Shown here: positions 42,898-53,735 of the stretch, in pieces
Layout: each line of letters opens with the position of its first letter
Numbering within the stretch: position 1 is the stretch's first letter
Assembly (NCBI GenBank): GCA_946811185.2
Contig: OX328109.1
Location: 1,178,001 to 1,242,000, forward strand
Origin: Hippopus hippopus
Taxonomy: Eukaryota > Mollusca > Bivalvia > Cardiida > Cardiidae
Reading direction: 5' to 3'
DNA length: 64,000 nt
Program-made: the position numbers and the translations under genes
Notes under the pieces: model-generated
Told to the model about the DNA's origin: nothing
The model's database searches: none
What the model saw: only the letters and a program-made list of their open reading frames with translations

Positions 42898-43127
42898 TTA
42901 AACCCTTCAGCAAACAGTCCCAGGTTTTAACAACCCTGAGAAAGAAGCCTTTGGAAAACATTGTGGGAAAAGGAGAAAATGCTGGAAACCAGCATTTTCT
43001 CCTTTTCCCACAATGTTTTCTACCCTTTCAAAGACAAATCCCATCATCTGAGTCACATTTTACATTTCCGTCTGCAAATGCTTTCAGTTTGGACAGGTGT
43101 ATGATTTACTTGTATGGTAAAGAGTTC
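42898..43127 (+). mobile_element. MITE-A, full length, perfect hairpin
   Basis: TTAAACCCTTCAGCAAACAG to TGTATGGTAAAGAGTT. Centre changed to GGAAACC. Confidence 0.93.
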
Positions 43128-43346
43128 AGCAAACAATCCTGAATCTTAACAACCCTGTGGAGGAAGGCTTCTGAAAACAATGTGGGAAAAGGAGAAAATG
43201 CTGGTAACCAGCATTTTCTCCTTTTCCCACAATGCCTTCTACCCTATCAGAGATAATTTCTTTCATTTGAACCACATTGTATTTGTCGTCTGCAAATTTT
43301 TTCCATTTGGACAGGTATACAATTTTGTCATTTGGTAAAGAGTTTA
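43124..43346 (+). mobile_element. MITE-A, full length, good hairpin
   Basis: Starts GTTCAGCAAACAATCCTGAA right after the previous copy; ends CATTTGGTAAAGAGTTTA. Both TTAA sites mutated. Confidence 0.92.
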
Positions 43347-43479
43347 CTTCTTGTGCACATTCCAATGAAACAGTAGTTTTTGCAACAGAATAACCATAGG
43401 AGATAAAACACTGTTACAAAAATGCAGTTACATCAGTTTTCACTCAGCCAACAGTTACCGGTCCCTGAATTTTATGGTT

Positions 43480-43710
43480 TAAATTCTTCACTTCACAATC
43501 CTGAGTTACAACAACACTGCAAGAAAAGTCTTTTGAAAACATTGTGGGAAATGAAGAAAATGCTGGTTACCAGCATTTTCTCCTTTTCTCACAACGTTTT
43601 TTTCTTACCGCTCATGAAAAAATTCATTCATTTGAGCCACATTCAAAATGTCATCTGCAAATGCTTTGAATTTGGACAAGTCTAAAATTTTGTTGTTTGC
43701 CAAAGAGTTT
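43480..43710 (+). mobile_element. MITE-A, full length, flipped palindrome centre
   Basis: TTCTTCACTTCACAATCCTG to GTTTGCCAAAGAGTTTA. Forward arms but centre GGTTACC. Confidence 0.9.
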
Positions 43711-43761
43711 ATGAATCGGCTATCAAGCCAACTGATCAAAATACATGTAACCGTTTTCTTT

Positions 43762-43950
43762 AAATCTTTACCAAATTACGAAATTTTAGACTCGTTCAAA
43801 TTGAAAGCATTTGCTGGCAACAAAAAGGATGATTTCTGTCTTTGAAAGGTAGAAAAAGGAAAAAAAAAAAGTTACCAGCATTTTCTCCTTTGTCGGAATT
43901 ATTTTCAAAAGGCCTCTTCCTCAGTGACGTTGAAAAATAGAAAAGGATTA
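43762..43950 (-). mobile_element. MITE-A, left stem mostly lost
   Basis: TCTTTACCAAATTACGAAAT; GTAGAAAAAGGAAAAAAAAA runs into GTTACCAGCATTTTCTCC. Confidence 0.82.
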
Positions 43951-43992
43951 CAAGGCCATGGTACTTTCAGAGAACTGGGTTACCTGTTAGGC

Positions 43993-44195
43993 TTTTTCCA
44001 CTCAATCCCTTCTTTTAACGATTGTAAAGAAAAAGACTTGAAAATGTTGTGGGGAAAAAGAGAAAAATGCTGGTAATCAGCATTTTCTACTTGTACCACA
44101 ATATTTTCTACCCTTTCAAAAAATAAATTTCAATATTTGAGCCACATTTATTTTGTCGTCTGCCAATGTTTTCAATTTAGACAAGTACGTAGTTA
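43993..44195 (+). mobile_element. MITE-A, near full length
   Basis: TTTTTCCACTCAATCCCTTC to GACAAGTACGTAGTTAA; right terminus shortened. Confidence 0.88.
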
Positions 44196-44477
44196 AAGGA
44201 TAGACAACTATTGAAGATCAATACTTCAGAGTTGCTATTTTTTCAAGACTTAATGGTTCAAAATGGCATTATTGATTGAGGTTATGACGACAGGTAATTT
44301 ACGAGAAATCACAACTAAATGTTGCATAAATCACTGTCATAATTACGTTCTTAGACCTCTCATCTCCCTACCCACCTATACTGTAGCCATAAGAAGCATT
44401 CAGGTACATGTAAAATATTACATATCAGAAAATATTACATATCAGGGGAAAATGAGACAATTTTGATATTGGTTGAT

Positions 44478-44584
44478 TTATCTCTTTACCTTACGACAAA
44501 ATTTTAAACCTGTCCAAATTGAAAGCATCTGCAGACAACAAATTTAATGTGACTCAAAAATTGACATTGGTTTTGATGGGGTTG
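44478..44584 (-). mobile_element. MITE-A right arm only
   Basis: TATCTCTTTACCTTACGACA to GACATTGGTTTTGATGGGG; stops before the palindrome. Confidence 0.82.
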
Positions 44585-44589
44585 GCGCA

Positions 44590-45130
44590 TTCTTCAGTTA
44601 TTTCCCTTGATTCCAACCCAGTACTACGCTGGTCCATTCAGTAAACCTTGGGTGATCCATTGTCATGTACATGCAGCCTGATATGCACCTACACAGTACA
44701 TTTTCTTGCCAACAATACACTGCTTTACCATTCTTAAAACAGTAACACTACACTTAGAAAAAGAAAACACTAGTCACAATTTTATGGTGGAATCATTCTA
44801 AATACTGTTTAAGTGGAAATTTATGCGAAGTGGAAATTTTTGTGATTTCACGAATTTGAAAAATTCACAAACTTCTCTGTTCACGTATTTTACTACAGGT
44901 ATACCAACAAATAATGTGTGTCTTGAATTCGCAAACATTTCAAAACGCAAAATGTCCATAATCGGTATATCACAAATGTTCTGTCACGCATATATATCCA
45001 CGTATACAGTACTTTTCAGATGACAACAGCTTTTAACATCTATTTTCTAACTTGGTCTCAATTCTGTTGGCATTTTTCAGCGACAGGTTGCTTATCACTG
45101 TGGCTGTTGTTGCCATTGCTTATTGATTTA
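44590..45130. other. No element recognised
   Basis: Unique-looking sequence leading into the possible promoter at 45139. Confidence 0.5.
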
Positions 45131-45138
45131 CATGGGCA

Positions 45139-45242
45139 CCGCCATGTTTAAGATCATGTGACTGGCAGAACATCAAAATGGAAAACTCCTTGATACAGTT
45201 GAAGTTAGATGTTGTTACGGAATCTGCCATATATCAGTCCTG
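45139..45242 (+). promoter_or_regulatory. Possible promoter with plus-strand first exon
   Basis: CCGCCATGTT (45139-45148) matches the YY1 promoter motif, followed by an M-box-like ATCATGTGAC. An ATG at 45178 opens 21 codons (MENSLIQLKLDVVTESAIYQ, S) ending in a donor TG|GTAAGG at 45243. I find no following exon or homologue. The YY1 motif orientation would equally fit a minus-strand transcript. Confidence 0.3.
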
Positions 45243-45407
45243 GTAAGGGGATTACTTGGTTTTTATCCTTGATTTTCTTGCAGTACACAGATATTTTCTT
45301 GAGATTATATCTCAACTAAATCTGATTAGATCATTTTACAAATAGATATTTATAATAAATACCTTTTTCTCTGCTGATTGAGGACAGAATTTGCTTTACA
45401 ATAACAT

Positions 45408-45575
45408 GAGGACCCGAAACATATATCATAAAATCAAACCACATTTATCACAGCATCCCAAAAGGGAATCAAGGATATAAACAAAGCAATGCAGGTAAAA
45501 GGACCAATCTGTTATTTGGTTACATTTGGTCTTTTTTTATCTGGCAAGGGAGATAATTTGACTTACAGGATGGCC
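45408..45575 (+). repeat. Dispersed repeat, inverted copy at 62262-62402
   Basis: CATCCCAAAAGGGAATCAAG and GGGAGATAATTTGACTT correspond to CTTGACTCCCTTTGGGATG and AAGTCAAATTATCTCCC in the other copy. Confidence 0.8.
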
Positions 45576-45595
45576 CTCATACCTGTTAACCCTTT

Positions 45596-45819
45596 ACGAC
45601 ACAACACCGACTTTAAACGTCCTAGAAAAAGAAGACTTATGAAAACATTGTTGTAAAAGGAGAAAATGCTGGTAACCAGCATTTTCTCCTTTTCCCACAA
45701 TGTTTTCCACTCTACTCTATCAAGACAACTTCCGTAATTTGATTTCCATTTAATTTGCGGTCTGCAAATGTGTTAGGTTATGACCAGCCTAAAAAAATTT
45801 TCATATGCTAAAGAGTTAA
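45596..45819 (+). mobile_element. MITE-A, full length
   Basis: TTAACCCTTTACGACACAAC to CATATGCTAAAGAGTTAA. Inner stem perfect. Confidence 0.92.
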
Positions 45820-46114
45820 CAGAAGGTATGATAACAAACACCAGGCAATTACCAGGTACAAACACTGTCTCTATAATCCATTAGCACCTGCTATGCTTTT
45901 AACCCATTGCACTAAAAGGAACAATTTTTACGTAAATTTGCGTATTTTTAGGACAAATACAAAATTTTTTGTATATCCAAACTGAAAGCCTAGATGCAGA
46001 TGCAAAACTAAACATTGTCAAGATGATAGGCTTCAAAGGCAATCATTGCTTGTTCTCACAATATTTTTGATCTAATAAAAAAAAGAACATAATGGTTAGA
46101 AATAAAGAGATGAT

Positions 46115-46335
46115 AATGACACATCAACACTTAGGCTGCTAAGCACAACTCAAGGACCTTTTGCGGACAGTGTAGATTAAGATCAGACTGTACAGAATGT
46201 GCAGTCTGATCTTAGATCTACACTGTCCGACAGGGAGATATCTAAAACCCAAAATACCTTTGAAATAGCAAAACTTGGGTTTTTACCGTTGGCTTGAAAG
46301 TTTCATTTCACTTATTTCGCAGAATACAGGTTAAA
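46115..46335. mobile_element. MITE-C, full length
   Basis: AACACTTAGGCTGCTAAGCA at left; palindrome AAGATCAGACTGTACAGAAT with complement; right end CGCAGAATACAGGTTAA. Confidence 0.8.
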
Positions 46336-46479
46336 TGAAACAAGGTACCAGTAAATTTTACACATCAAAAGATATTTCTAAAAATGTCACAATTTTATAA
46401 TGCTATCCCCTACTGGACAGTGTAAATTTGTGATATCAAACATACCTGATCCGGTCTAATTCTTAGCCAAAAGATCTAG

Positions 46480-46612
46480 TGGACCTCAAAGAAAAAGAAT
46501 TTCAAAAACATTGCACAGGTGAAGGAGAAAATTGCCAAAATGTTTTCTACCTGGTTGAGGAAAAAATTCCATTGTGTAAGCCATATTTTATTTGTTGCTG
46601 CAAGCCCTTCCT
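46480..46612 (+). mobile_element. MITE-A, decayed, palindrome reduced
   Basis: AAACATTGCACAGGTGAAGG, GAAAATTGCCAAAATGTTTTCTACC-like joint, then AAGCCATATTTTATTTGTTG. Confidence 0.62.
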
Positions 46613-46659
46613 AAAATCAAATTAATTACTGTCCTCTAATTTGATTAAACCTTAGATTA

Positions 46660-46865
46660 ACCTTTCAACTGCAGAATAAACCCTACGGACATTTTGAGTC
46701 AAGAAATAAGGCCAAAATAGTTGCAATGGTTGTTTAAATCAAGATTCTCTTAGCTAAGCAGACAGTGTGGATCAAAGATCTGACTGCATGTTCTGTGCAG
46801 TCTGATCTTGATATGCACTGGCAATAAAAGGCAACTACAGTTGTGAAAGGTGCTTGAACGCGTGA
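46660..46865. mobile_element. MITE-C, decayed
   Basis: TTAACCTTTCAACTGCAGAA start; palindrome CAAAGATCTGACTGCATGTT ... CAGTCTGATCTTGAT; end GTTGTGAAAGGTGC. Confidence 0.72.
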
Positions 46866-46908
46866 TTAATAGATCTAATTGTTCTAACATGACACACTAT
46901 CAATTTAA

Positions 46909-47124
46909 TTAACCCTTTATCACACAATCTGGAGTTTTAACAGCCCTAAGGAAGAAGCCTTTCGAAAACATTGTGGGAAAAGGAGAAAACTCTGGTAAGC
47001 AGTATTTTCTCCTTTGCCAACAATGTTTCGTACCCTCTCAACAACAAATATTTAAATTGTCATAGATCTGGAAATGCTTTCAGTTTTAACATGTGAAAGA
47101 ATTTGCCGTGTGGTAAAGAGTTAA
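46909..47124 (+). mobile_element. MITE-A, full length
   Basis: TTAACCCTTTATCACACAAT to GTGTGGTAAAGAGTTAA. Inner stem altered (GAAAACTCTGGTAAGCAG). Confidence 0.92.
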
Positions 47125-47350
47125 CTCTTTACCACGCAATCCCGTGTTTTAACAACCCTGAGAAAGAAACCTTTTTCAAAACATTGTGGGAAAAGAAGAA
47201 AATGCTGGTAACCAGCATTTTCTCCTTTTTCCACAATGTTTTCTACCCTTCTAATGACAGAAATCATCATTTGAGTTATGTTTAATTTATCGTCTGCAAA
47301 TGGTTGCAATTAGGTTGAGTCTAAAATTTTGTCATGTGGTGAAGGGTTAA
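47121..47350 (+). mobile_element. MITE-A, full length
   Basis: Head-to-tail with the previous copy, sharing TTAA. Ends CATGTGGTGAAGGGTTAA. Confidence 0.94.
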
Positions 47351-47639
47351 AGCGTTTCTTTATCAAATCAGAATAAAGTATAGGGTTCCACATTGGCCTT
47401 AATTATAAGTGTATTTAAGGGGACTGGGTTTGTAACATACCTGCAGGTGTCCAGGGTTTGGTCCCTGCTTGAAGTGGCCATTGTTTAAAACATACTAAAG
47501 TGTATACCCAGTCACATTGCTTGTAGCAATCACTAGATTTTTTTCACCATGGTGGTCTTTTCTTTTTCTAAACACAATCTACTACATATATATGTGTTTA
47601 CGTCATCAAAATTCGGAAAATTGTACCTTTTTCAAACTC

Positions 47640-47829
47640 TCTTTGGCCTTGTCCAACTTGAAAGAATTTGAAGACAACAAAACTAACTGTAAACCAAACT
47701 TTAAAATCTTTCTATCATGAGGTAGAAAACAGAGTCAGAGAATGAGAAAGTGCTGGTAACACCCATTTTTTCCTCTTTCCTCAATATCTTCAAAAGCCTT
47801 CATCCTCAGGGTTGCTTAAAGTCTGGATC
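47640..47829 (-). mobile_element. MITE-A, decayed
   Basis: CTTGTCCAACTTGAAAGAAT, GAGGTAGAAAACAGAGTCAG, CTTCATCCTCAGGGTTGC; no working hairpin. Confidence 0.7.
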
Positions 47830-47934
47830 CTAATTTAATGCAAAATACCTCTAAATCCAAACAAATCAGCACAATGAACAAACTTTTACAGATCCATTAG
47901 TTCCAGTATAAACGCAAGTTTTTTAATCTAGATC

Positions 47935-48190
47935 ATGCCCTGTGAAAAGGGGATTGAATGCATCTGCAAAAAGTTTGGACCCAGGTCAGCCTGCACAATC
48001 TGTGCAGGCTGATCTATGTCCAAACTTTTTGCTTTGTGTCTATTTTCTACATGTCAATAGACCATTCTACCTGAAGATTCAGCCGCTTGTTAAACAAAAT
48101 AGATTTCATTGATCCATAACTATAATGATAACTTGCCTGGTATAATGCATCAGAGATGCATTAAACCCTCTTTTGCCAGAGCATGGCTAA
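47935..48190. mobile_element. MITE-B, full length
   Basis: TGCCCTGTGAAAAGGGGATT to CTTTTGCCAGAGCATGGCT. Palindrome ACCCAGGTCAGCCTGCACAA with GTGCAGGCTGATCTATG. Confidence 0.85.
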
Positions 48191-48485
48191 GAATGCAAGA
48201 ATATAAATCTCCATTTTGCATTCAGCTAATTGCTAAATTTCATACGATAAGACTGCTCTTACCGTTCTAAATATAACATCCATGCAAATCACTCACGATT
48301 TTCTCGACACTTTCACAAGGCATGGAATTATCATAGGCTGACATTTAAAAAAAATCAATATCTACACAAAATAGCAGCTTCTGTGGGGAGGGAAAAAAAA
48401 AGGCTGGGATACAGTCCAATAAAATATTTTGACTGGTTCCTCTTTCTTAGAACAGAGGTGCAGATAAAAGGAATTTTGGGGGCGT

Positions 48486-48716
48486 TTAACTCCTTACCAC
48501 ACAATCCCAAGTTTTAACGACCCTGAGAAAATAGCCTTTTGAAAACCTAATGGGAAAGGGAGAAAATGCTGATAACCAGCATTTTCTTCCTTTTCCACAA
48601 GGTTTTCTACACTTTTAAGACAAATTTGATTAATTCAGCCACATTTTAAATGTTGTCGTCTGCAAATGCTTTCAATTTGGACAAGTCTAAAATTTTGTTG
48701 TTTGGTAGAGAGTTTA
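48486..48716 (+). mobile_element. MITE-A, full length
   Basis: TTAACTCCTTACCACACAAT to TTTGGTAGAGAGTTTA. Variant outer stem AACCTAATGGGAAAGG. Confidence 0.93.
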
Positions 48717-48720
48717 GACT

Positions 48721-48964
48721 CCACCCTTTACCACACAATCCCGAGATTCAAAGACCCTCAGAAAGAGGCCATTCGCAAACATGATGGGTTGAAAAGGAGG
48801 AGGTGCTGGTAACCAGCATTTTGCTCTTTTTCTGTGGCTTTTCCTTCAATGTTTTCTCCCTTTTAAATATCAAATTTTACCATTTGAGTAACATCTAATT
48901 TATTGTCTGCAAATGCTTTGTCTTTTTGACAGGTCTAAAATTATGTCGTCTGGTAAAGAGTTAA
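48721..48964 (+). mobile_element. MITE-A, full length, expanded stem
   Basis: ACCCTTTACCACACAATCCC to CGTCTGGTAAAGAGTTAA. An insertion TTTCTGTGGCTTTTCC disturbs the right stem. Confidence 0.9.
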
Positions 48965-49187
48965 CCCTTTCCCACACAACACATTTCAGACTCTTTCAAA
49001 TTCAAATCATCTGCAGACGACAAATTCAGAATTGGTGCAAATGAGCTTAAGCTGTCTGATGGGTAGGAAGCATGGTGGGAACAGGAGAAAATGCTGGTTT
49101 TCAGTATTTTCTCCTTTTCCCATAATGTTTTCAAAAGTCTTCTTTCCCAGGGTCATGAAAACCTGAGATTAGTTAGAAAAGGGTTAT
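48961..49187 (-). mobile_element. MITE-A, full length
   Basis: Head-to-head with the previous copy, sharing TTAA. Ends TTAGTTAGAAAAGGGTTA. Confidence 0.92.
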
Positions 49188-49401
49188 ATCACTTGTTTTT
49201 ACCAAAAAAAACCTATGTAAAACCTATGTTGTGGGTATTAATATAAGTAATAAGTATCCATTTTAGAGGTTTTGAAGAAATCTTGCATATGGGATTTGAA
49301 CACCCCATGATATATCTGAATATAGCCAGATCTTGCTAAACAGTTTTCTCTTGCATACAAATTTCTAGTATTGTCTAACTAATGATAATAAATTTTGCTA
49401 G

Positions 49402-49733
49402 CTTGATTGATTGAATGATTGATTGATTAATTGGTGTTTAAAGCCATTTTCAATATTATTTCAGTAATATCGTGGGGGGCAGTGCACTAATCCATGCTTT
49501 CCTGGAGTTTCTTTTAACCAGTACTCTACACAGTTTTCTTTCCAAGCCACTGGCTGCTTTTCCACATACTCAATGTCAATGTAATGGTCAGCACTTAAAG
49601 AGGAATGAATCCTATTGCAATGACTATCATCGATCCTTGAAAGGAAATTGGCCAAGCTGGGAATCAAACCACCAAACAACCACCCACCCCTGTTCTCAAG
49701 TCCTATCCGCTACCAGGGAGCTACCAGGGTTCC
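49402..49733 (-). mobile_element. SINE-1, nearly complete
   Basis: Tail (TTGATTGATTGAATGATTGA) at left, then AAAGCCATTTTCAATATTAT, CCACTGGCTGCTTTTCCACA, and the tRNA head CTCAAGTCCTATCCGCTACC at right. Confidence 0.85.
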
Positions 49734-49956
49734 CCAGCTTGACTCTTGAGCTATCTATATTTTATTTGCTTTGGTGTACAGTGAATACTGAGGTTAAACT
49801 TTACAAAAAAAGCTGTCTAATCTTGGATTTACATTGTTTGCTATATTGAGATATTCTGGGAAAAAAAAATCTTGCAATTATTGCAATATCCAGAGCTATG
49901 AATTTTTTTCACATGACTTTTATGTCTATTACAACAGTACAGTGTTTCTCCCAACT

Positions 49957-50127
49957 GTTTACTTTTTACCAAACAATGATGCAATACTACAGCTGAAAGG
50001 CTATTGAAAACATTGTGAGAAAAGGAGAAAATACTCGTTATCAGCATTTCTCCCATTCCTACAATGTTTTCAAAAGCAGTTGTCAATAGCGTTGTTAAAA
50101 ATCAAGATTGTGTTGTGAAGGGTTATT
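49957..50127. mobile_element. MITE-A fold-back derivative with left arms on both sides
   Basis: TACTTTTTACCAAACAATGA ... GGCTATTGAAAACATTGTGA ... TTTTCAAAAGCAGTTGTC ... GATTGTGTTGTGAAGGGTTA: left-arm type sequence flanks a damaged hairpin. Confidence 0.72.
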
Positions 50128-50129
50128 GG

Positions 50130-50910
50130 AACACAAAAGTATAACCGCATTCAACAAGCCTCGAACAATACTATTCATAATTGATGTAATATTTTCTTCC
50201 TCACTATACTTTAAGAATTTAATAATCGCCCATATTTCAGTTTCAGAAGAAACCTTTCATTTTCTGCTTGCCATTTTGCAGTGCAACAGACATTGAACAA
50301 GAAGTAAACAAAATGGTATTTTAAAGTGTGTGCAGACAATACCGAAGTATTCCAAATATGTCATGTATGTTAAATATACGGCACCTGCGTATATTCGAGG
50401 CAATTTCACTCGTCCGTAATAGGTGATAATGTGTTATTTCCACTCCTGTGCGTCTTTTCACGCACTGGGATAAATTTTAACGCGTTTTTCTTCTATTTTA
50501 ATGCATAATCACGCTTTCACGCGCCTTATCTGGAGCTCTGTGACCCTCTCATAACAGTAGAAATTTAGGCATTTTTGTACCTTTTACAAACTTTTATGCC
50601 TTGATGCATGCCGAGAAAGTATCAAATATCTATTGAAAACCTGTAATTCATAGTGGTAGTTTTGAAAAACAAATGTTCAGTGAGTGAATGAAATAGATGA
50701 TAAAATTCTTTGATATACAACTGTAGACTGCAATCTTTTTACAGTATTCAAGTATAATGACATGTCTTTATTGCACCAAAACTGATCATGTCACATGAAA
50801 CTTTTTATGATTGAAAGATTTTCATGATGGCAAGTGTCAGTCAAAATAAGTATTATGAAATTTCAGTATGAACCAACTTTTCTTTGAAAATGAAATCATG
50901 TGTATCATCT
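50130..50910. other. Repeat-poor unique stretch
   Basis: Higher CpG patch at 50385-50530 (CACGCACTGGG, AACGCGTTTTTC, TTTCACGCGCC), which could be regulatory. No ORF or splice structure recognised. Confidence 0.5.
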
Positions 50911-50916
50911 CGTTAA

Positions 50917-51157
50917 TTAACTCTTTACTAAATAGCCCTGATATTAAACAACAACGAGGGTTTAGGTTTATTGGAACATTGTTGGAAAAAGTAAAATACT
51001 TGTAAACAGCATTTTCTCCTGTTCCCATTCTTATACCTTTCACAAACAAATTCCATTATTTAAGCCACATTAAATTTGTCATCTGCAAATACTTTAAATT
51101 TGAATATGTCCTCCTTTTCAGAGTCATTATAACTTGGCATTGTGTGGTAAAGAGTTA
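50917..51157 (+). mobile_element. MITE-A with left-arm end on both sides
   Basis: Starts TTAACTCTTTACTAAATAGC, right arm to AATTTGAATATGTCC, then ends like a reversed left arm (TCAGAGTCATTATAAC ... TGTGTGGTAAAGAGTTA). Confidence 0.78.
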
Positions 51158-51159
51158 CA

Positions 51160-51725
51160 GAAATAATAAAGGCCAAATGTAAACAAAGCAGGTGTTTAAA
51201 TGCATTTGCATTTATATCATACCATATAAAAGTATGGAAATTATTGTGAAGATGACAATATGTCTATGTACAGTCAGTCCGAGTGTTAGTCACTGACAGG
51301 GAAATTCATTTCAAAACCAGGTTAAAACCTGCCAGGTAGCTGTGTCCTTTGTTTACTTTTTGCCTGATTTTAAAATTCTTTTTTTCTGCCAGCGACTAAC
51401 ATATGGCTAGACCATATGATAACAGACTGTCATCTCTACAATATTTGCCATACTTTAAAATGGTATGATTTAAATTTATTATAACATCTGCTTTGATATT
51501 TTGGCCTTTACTGGGCCTTTAAGAGCAGCTCGTATCATTGTTTACATTCAGGTAATCCATTCACAAGAAAACTTTATATCTTTTTGGGTTAAAAAACAGG
51601 TACCTCTTGAAAACATGCAAGGCAACTAAATATTCCTGTAAAGGCATCCTTGAAATTGAAGCAAACTTTTGTAGCCAAATAGAAATATTGGACTTGAATT
51701 TCAATATTTGCTGCAAATAGCTACA
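51160..51725. other. No feature seen
   Basis: Contains a loose inverted pair around ACCATATAAAAGTATGG and ATACTTTAAAATGGTATG, perhaps a decayed MITE. Confidence 0.45.
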
Positions 51726-51730
51726 AATGC

Positions 51731-51959
51731 TTAACCCTTTACCAAATAATCCCGTTCTTAACGACCCTTGGAAAGAGGCCTTTTAAAAACATTGTGGAAA
51801 AAAAAAGGAAATGCTGATAACCAGCATTTTCTCCTTTTCCCACAATGTTTTCTTTTCTATGAAGGACAAATTCAAGCATTTGAGGCATCTTTAATTTGTC
51901 GTCTGCAAATGCTTTCAATTCGGATCAGTCTAAAATTTTATCGTATGGTAAAGAGTTAA
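51731..51959 (+). mobile_element. MITE-A, full length
   Basis: TTAACCCTTTACCAAATAAT to CGTATGGTAAAGAGTTAA. A-rich change in the left stem (GTGGAAAAAAAAAGG). Confidence 0.93.
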
Positions 51960-51995
51960 GATAAAACAAGTCCTATCACTTCCCTACATCATTTT

Positions 51996-52148
51996 AATCT
52001 TATACCTTACAATCCCAGGATCTAACTACCCTGAAGAAGAAGCCTATTGAAAATTTTGTAGGGAAAAAGGATAATCTACTGTGTCACATTTAATATGTCG
52101 AATGCACTAGATTTGAATTAAAAAAATTTGGTGTTTGTTAAAAAGTTA
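51996..52148 (+). mobile_element. MITE-A, palindrome and right arm mostly lost
   Basis: TTATACCTTACAATCCCAGG ... GAAAATTTTGTAGGGAAAAA, then TGTCACATTTAATATGTCGA to TGTTAAAAAGTTAA. Confidence 0.75.
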
Positions 52149-52188
52149 AAGATTAATAAACCATCAATAAAGTTGAAGATCAACAAAT

Positions 52189-52413
52189 TTTCAACCTTTT
52201 ACAATAAAGTCCTAACTTTTAATGACCTAGAGAAAGAAACCTTTAGAAAACGATGTCGGAAAAGAAAAGCAGTGCTTGTAACCAGCGTTTTCTCCATTTC
52301 CCACACTGTTTTCTATCCTACCAAATACCTGTTCCATTGTTTAGTTAATATAGTCGTCTGCAAATGCTTTCAATTTGGCCAAGTCAAAAAAAATTATCGT
52401 TTGGCAAAGAGGT
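52189..52413 (+). mobile_element. MITE-A, near full length
   Basis: CAACCTTTTACAATAAAGTC to ATCGTTTGGCAAAGAGG. Stem with mismatches. Confidence 0.86.
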
Positions 52414-52519
52414 GGCATAAAATTCCCAGTAACAAACCAGGAAAAAAAACATTGCGGTCGAAAAGTTGATGAAGCTGACAGGTCTATTAACATATTTACA
52501 GAAGGGAAATTTTACTTAC

Positions 52520-52700
52520 TTGCTATTTTTCTTCCAATATAATCCAAGACGATCCCCTACGTGTTAAGTGTAATTTCATACTTGTATGGGAAAAAAAAAC
52601 TTCCTTCAATATCTGCACAAATAAACGCCTACAAATTCTGTGATAAAAGAGAAAATAAACTAAAATGACAGAAGTTTGTGCCGCTTATATCCACGAAGAA
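52520..52700 (-). promoter_or_regulatory. PITPNM: Possible 5' UTR exon and TATA promoter upstream of PITPNM
   Basis: Repeat-free stretch. On the minus strand a GGATATAAG box (about 52684-52692) precedes about 150 nt without long ORF, ending in a consensus donor AGCAA|GTAAGT at 52520/52519. Position and strand suit the missing non-coding exon of the PITPNM gene, but nothing ties it to that gene directly. Confidence 0.25.
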
Positions 52701-52933
52701 TTTAACACCCAGAGGAGAATCCTTATGACCCCAATCTAAAATGAAGAACGAAAAGGAAGACCCGTTTCAATGCAGACGACGGATTCCTGTTAATGCTCAC
52801 TAAGGCGTGTATTTTGTCAATAAACATTTCTTTTATTTGTTATGATTAACAAATTAACAAAATGTCTAAGAAAATATGCTAGACTTGTTTTAGATGTTTA
52901 CATAAATCTAGTGCACGCTAGGTCTGTGAATGA

Positions 52934-53163
52934 TTAACTCTTTACTGAACGGAAAATTTTTCGATTTGTCCTTATCGAAAGCATTTGCAGACGACAATTT
53001 AAATGTGGTTCAAATAATGGAATTGGTCTTTGATTAGAAGAAAACATTGTGGGGAAAAGGAGGAAAATGCTGGTACCAGCATTTTCTCCTTTTTCCTACA
53101 ATATTTTCAAAAGCCGTCTTCCTCCCAGTTCTCAAAACTCGGAATTGTGTGGTAAAGGGTTAA
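52934..53163 (-). mobile_element. MITE-A, full length
   Basis: TTAACTCTTTACTGAACGGA to GTGTGGTAAAGGGTTAA. Centre shortened to GCTGGTACCAGC, a fully symmetric palindrome. Confidence 0.93.
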
Positions 53164-53220
53164 GCTTTATTATAACCTGGAATATTTGTTGGTAACTACA
53201 TCAACACTATACACCTTTAC

Positions 53221-53447
53221 TTAATTCTTTACCAAACGGCAAAATTTTGGACTGGACCAAATTGAAAGCACTTGCAGACGACAACTTAAATGATGCTAAA
53301 TTGATGATTTTTGTGTTTGTTCGGGAAGAACATCGTGAGAAAAGGAAAAAGTGCTGGTTATCAGCATTTTCTCCTTTTCCCACAATGTTTTCAAAAGGCT
53401 TTTTTCTCAAGGTTATTAAAACGCAAAATTGCATAGTAAAGGGTTTT
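53221..53447 (-). mobile_element. MITE-A, full length
   Basis: TTAATTCTTTACCAAACGGC to GCATAGTAAAGGGTTTTA. Left stem differs (CATCGTGAGAAAAGG). Confidence 0.92.
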
Positions 53448-53597
53448 AAGCTTTCTTATGACCTAGATCTAGTTGATCTATGGGGTCTATTTTGGTATTT
53501 ACACTCTACATTAATTATTCTATCATTTTGGACCAATCCTAACAACAAAATTCACAGCCCTGTTTTCTTTACAGGATTTTCGAAATGGGTAAACTTT

Positions 53598-53735
53598 TGC
53601 AAATGACATGTCAGTTTTGATGATTTCTGTGTACAATAGGGAAGAAAACATAGTGGGTAAAGGAGAAAATGCTGGTTACCAGCATTTTCTCCTTTTCCCA
53701 CAATGTTTTCAAAGGTCTTCTCTTTCAGGGTCTTT
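53598..53735 (-). mobile_element. MITE-A, right arm and left terminus missing, perfect hairpin
   Basis: TGCAAATGACATGTCAGTTT to CTTTCAGGGTCTTTATT, where a SINE-1 begins. Confidence 0.85.
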
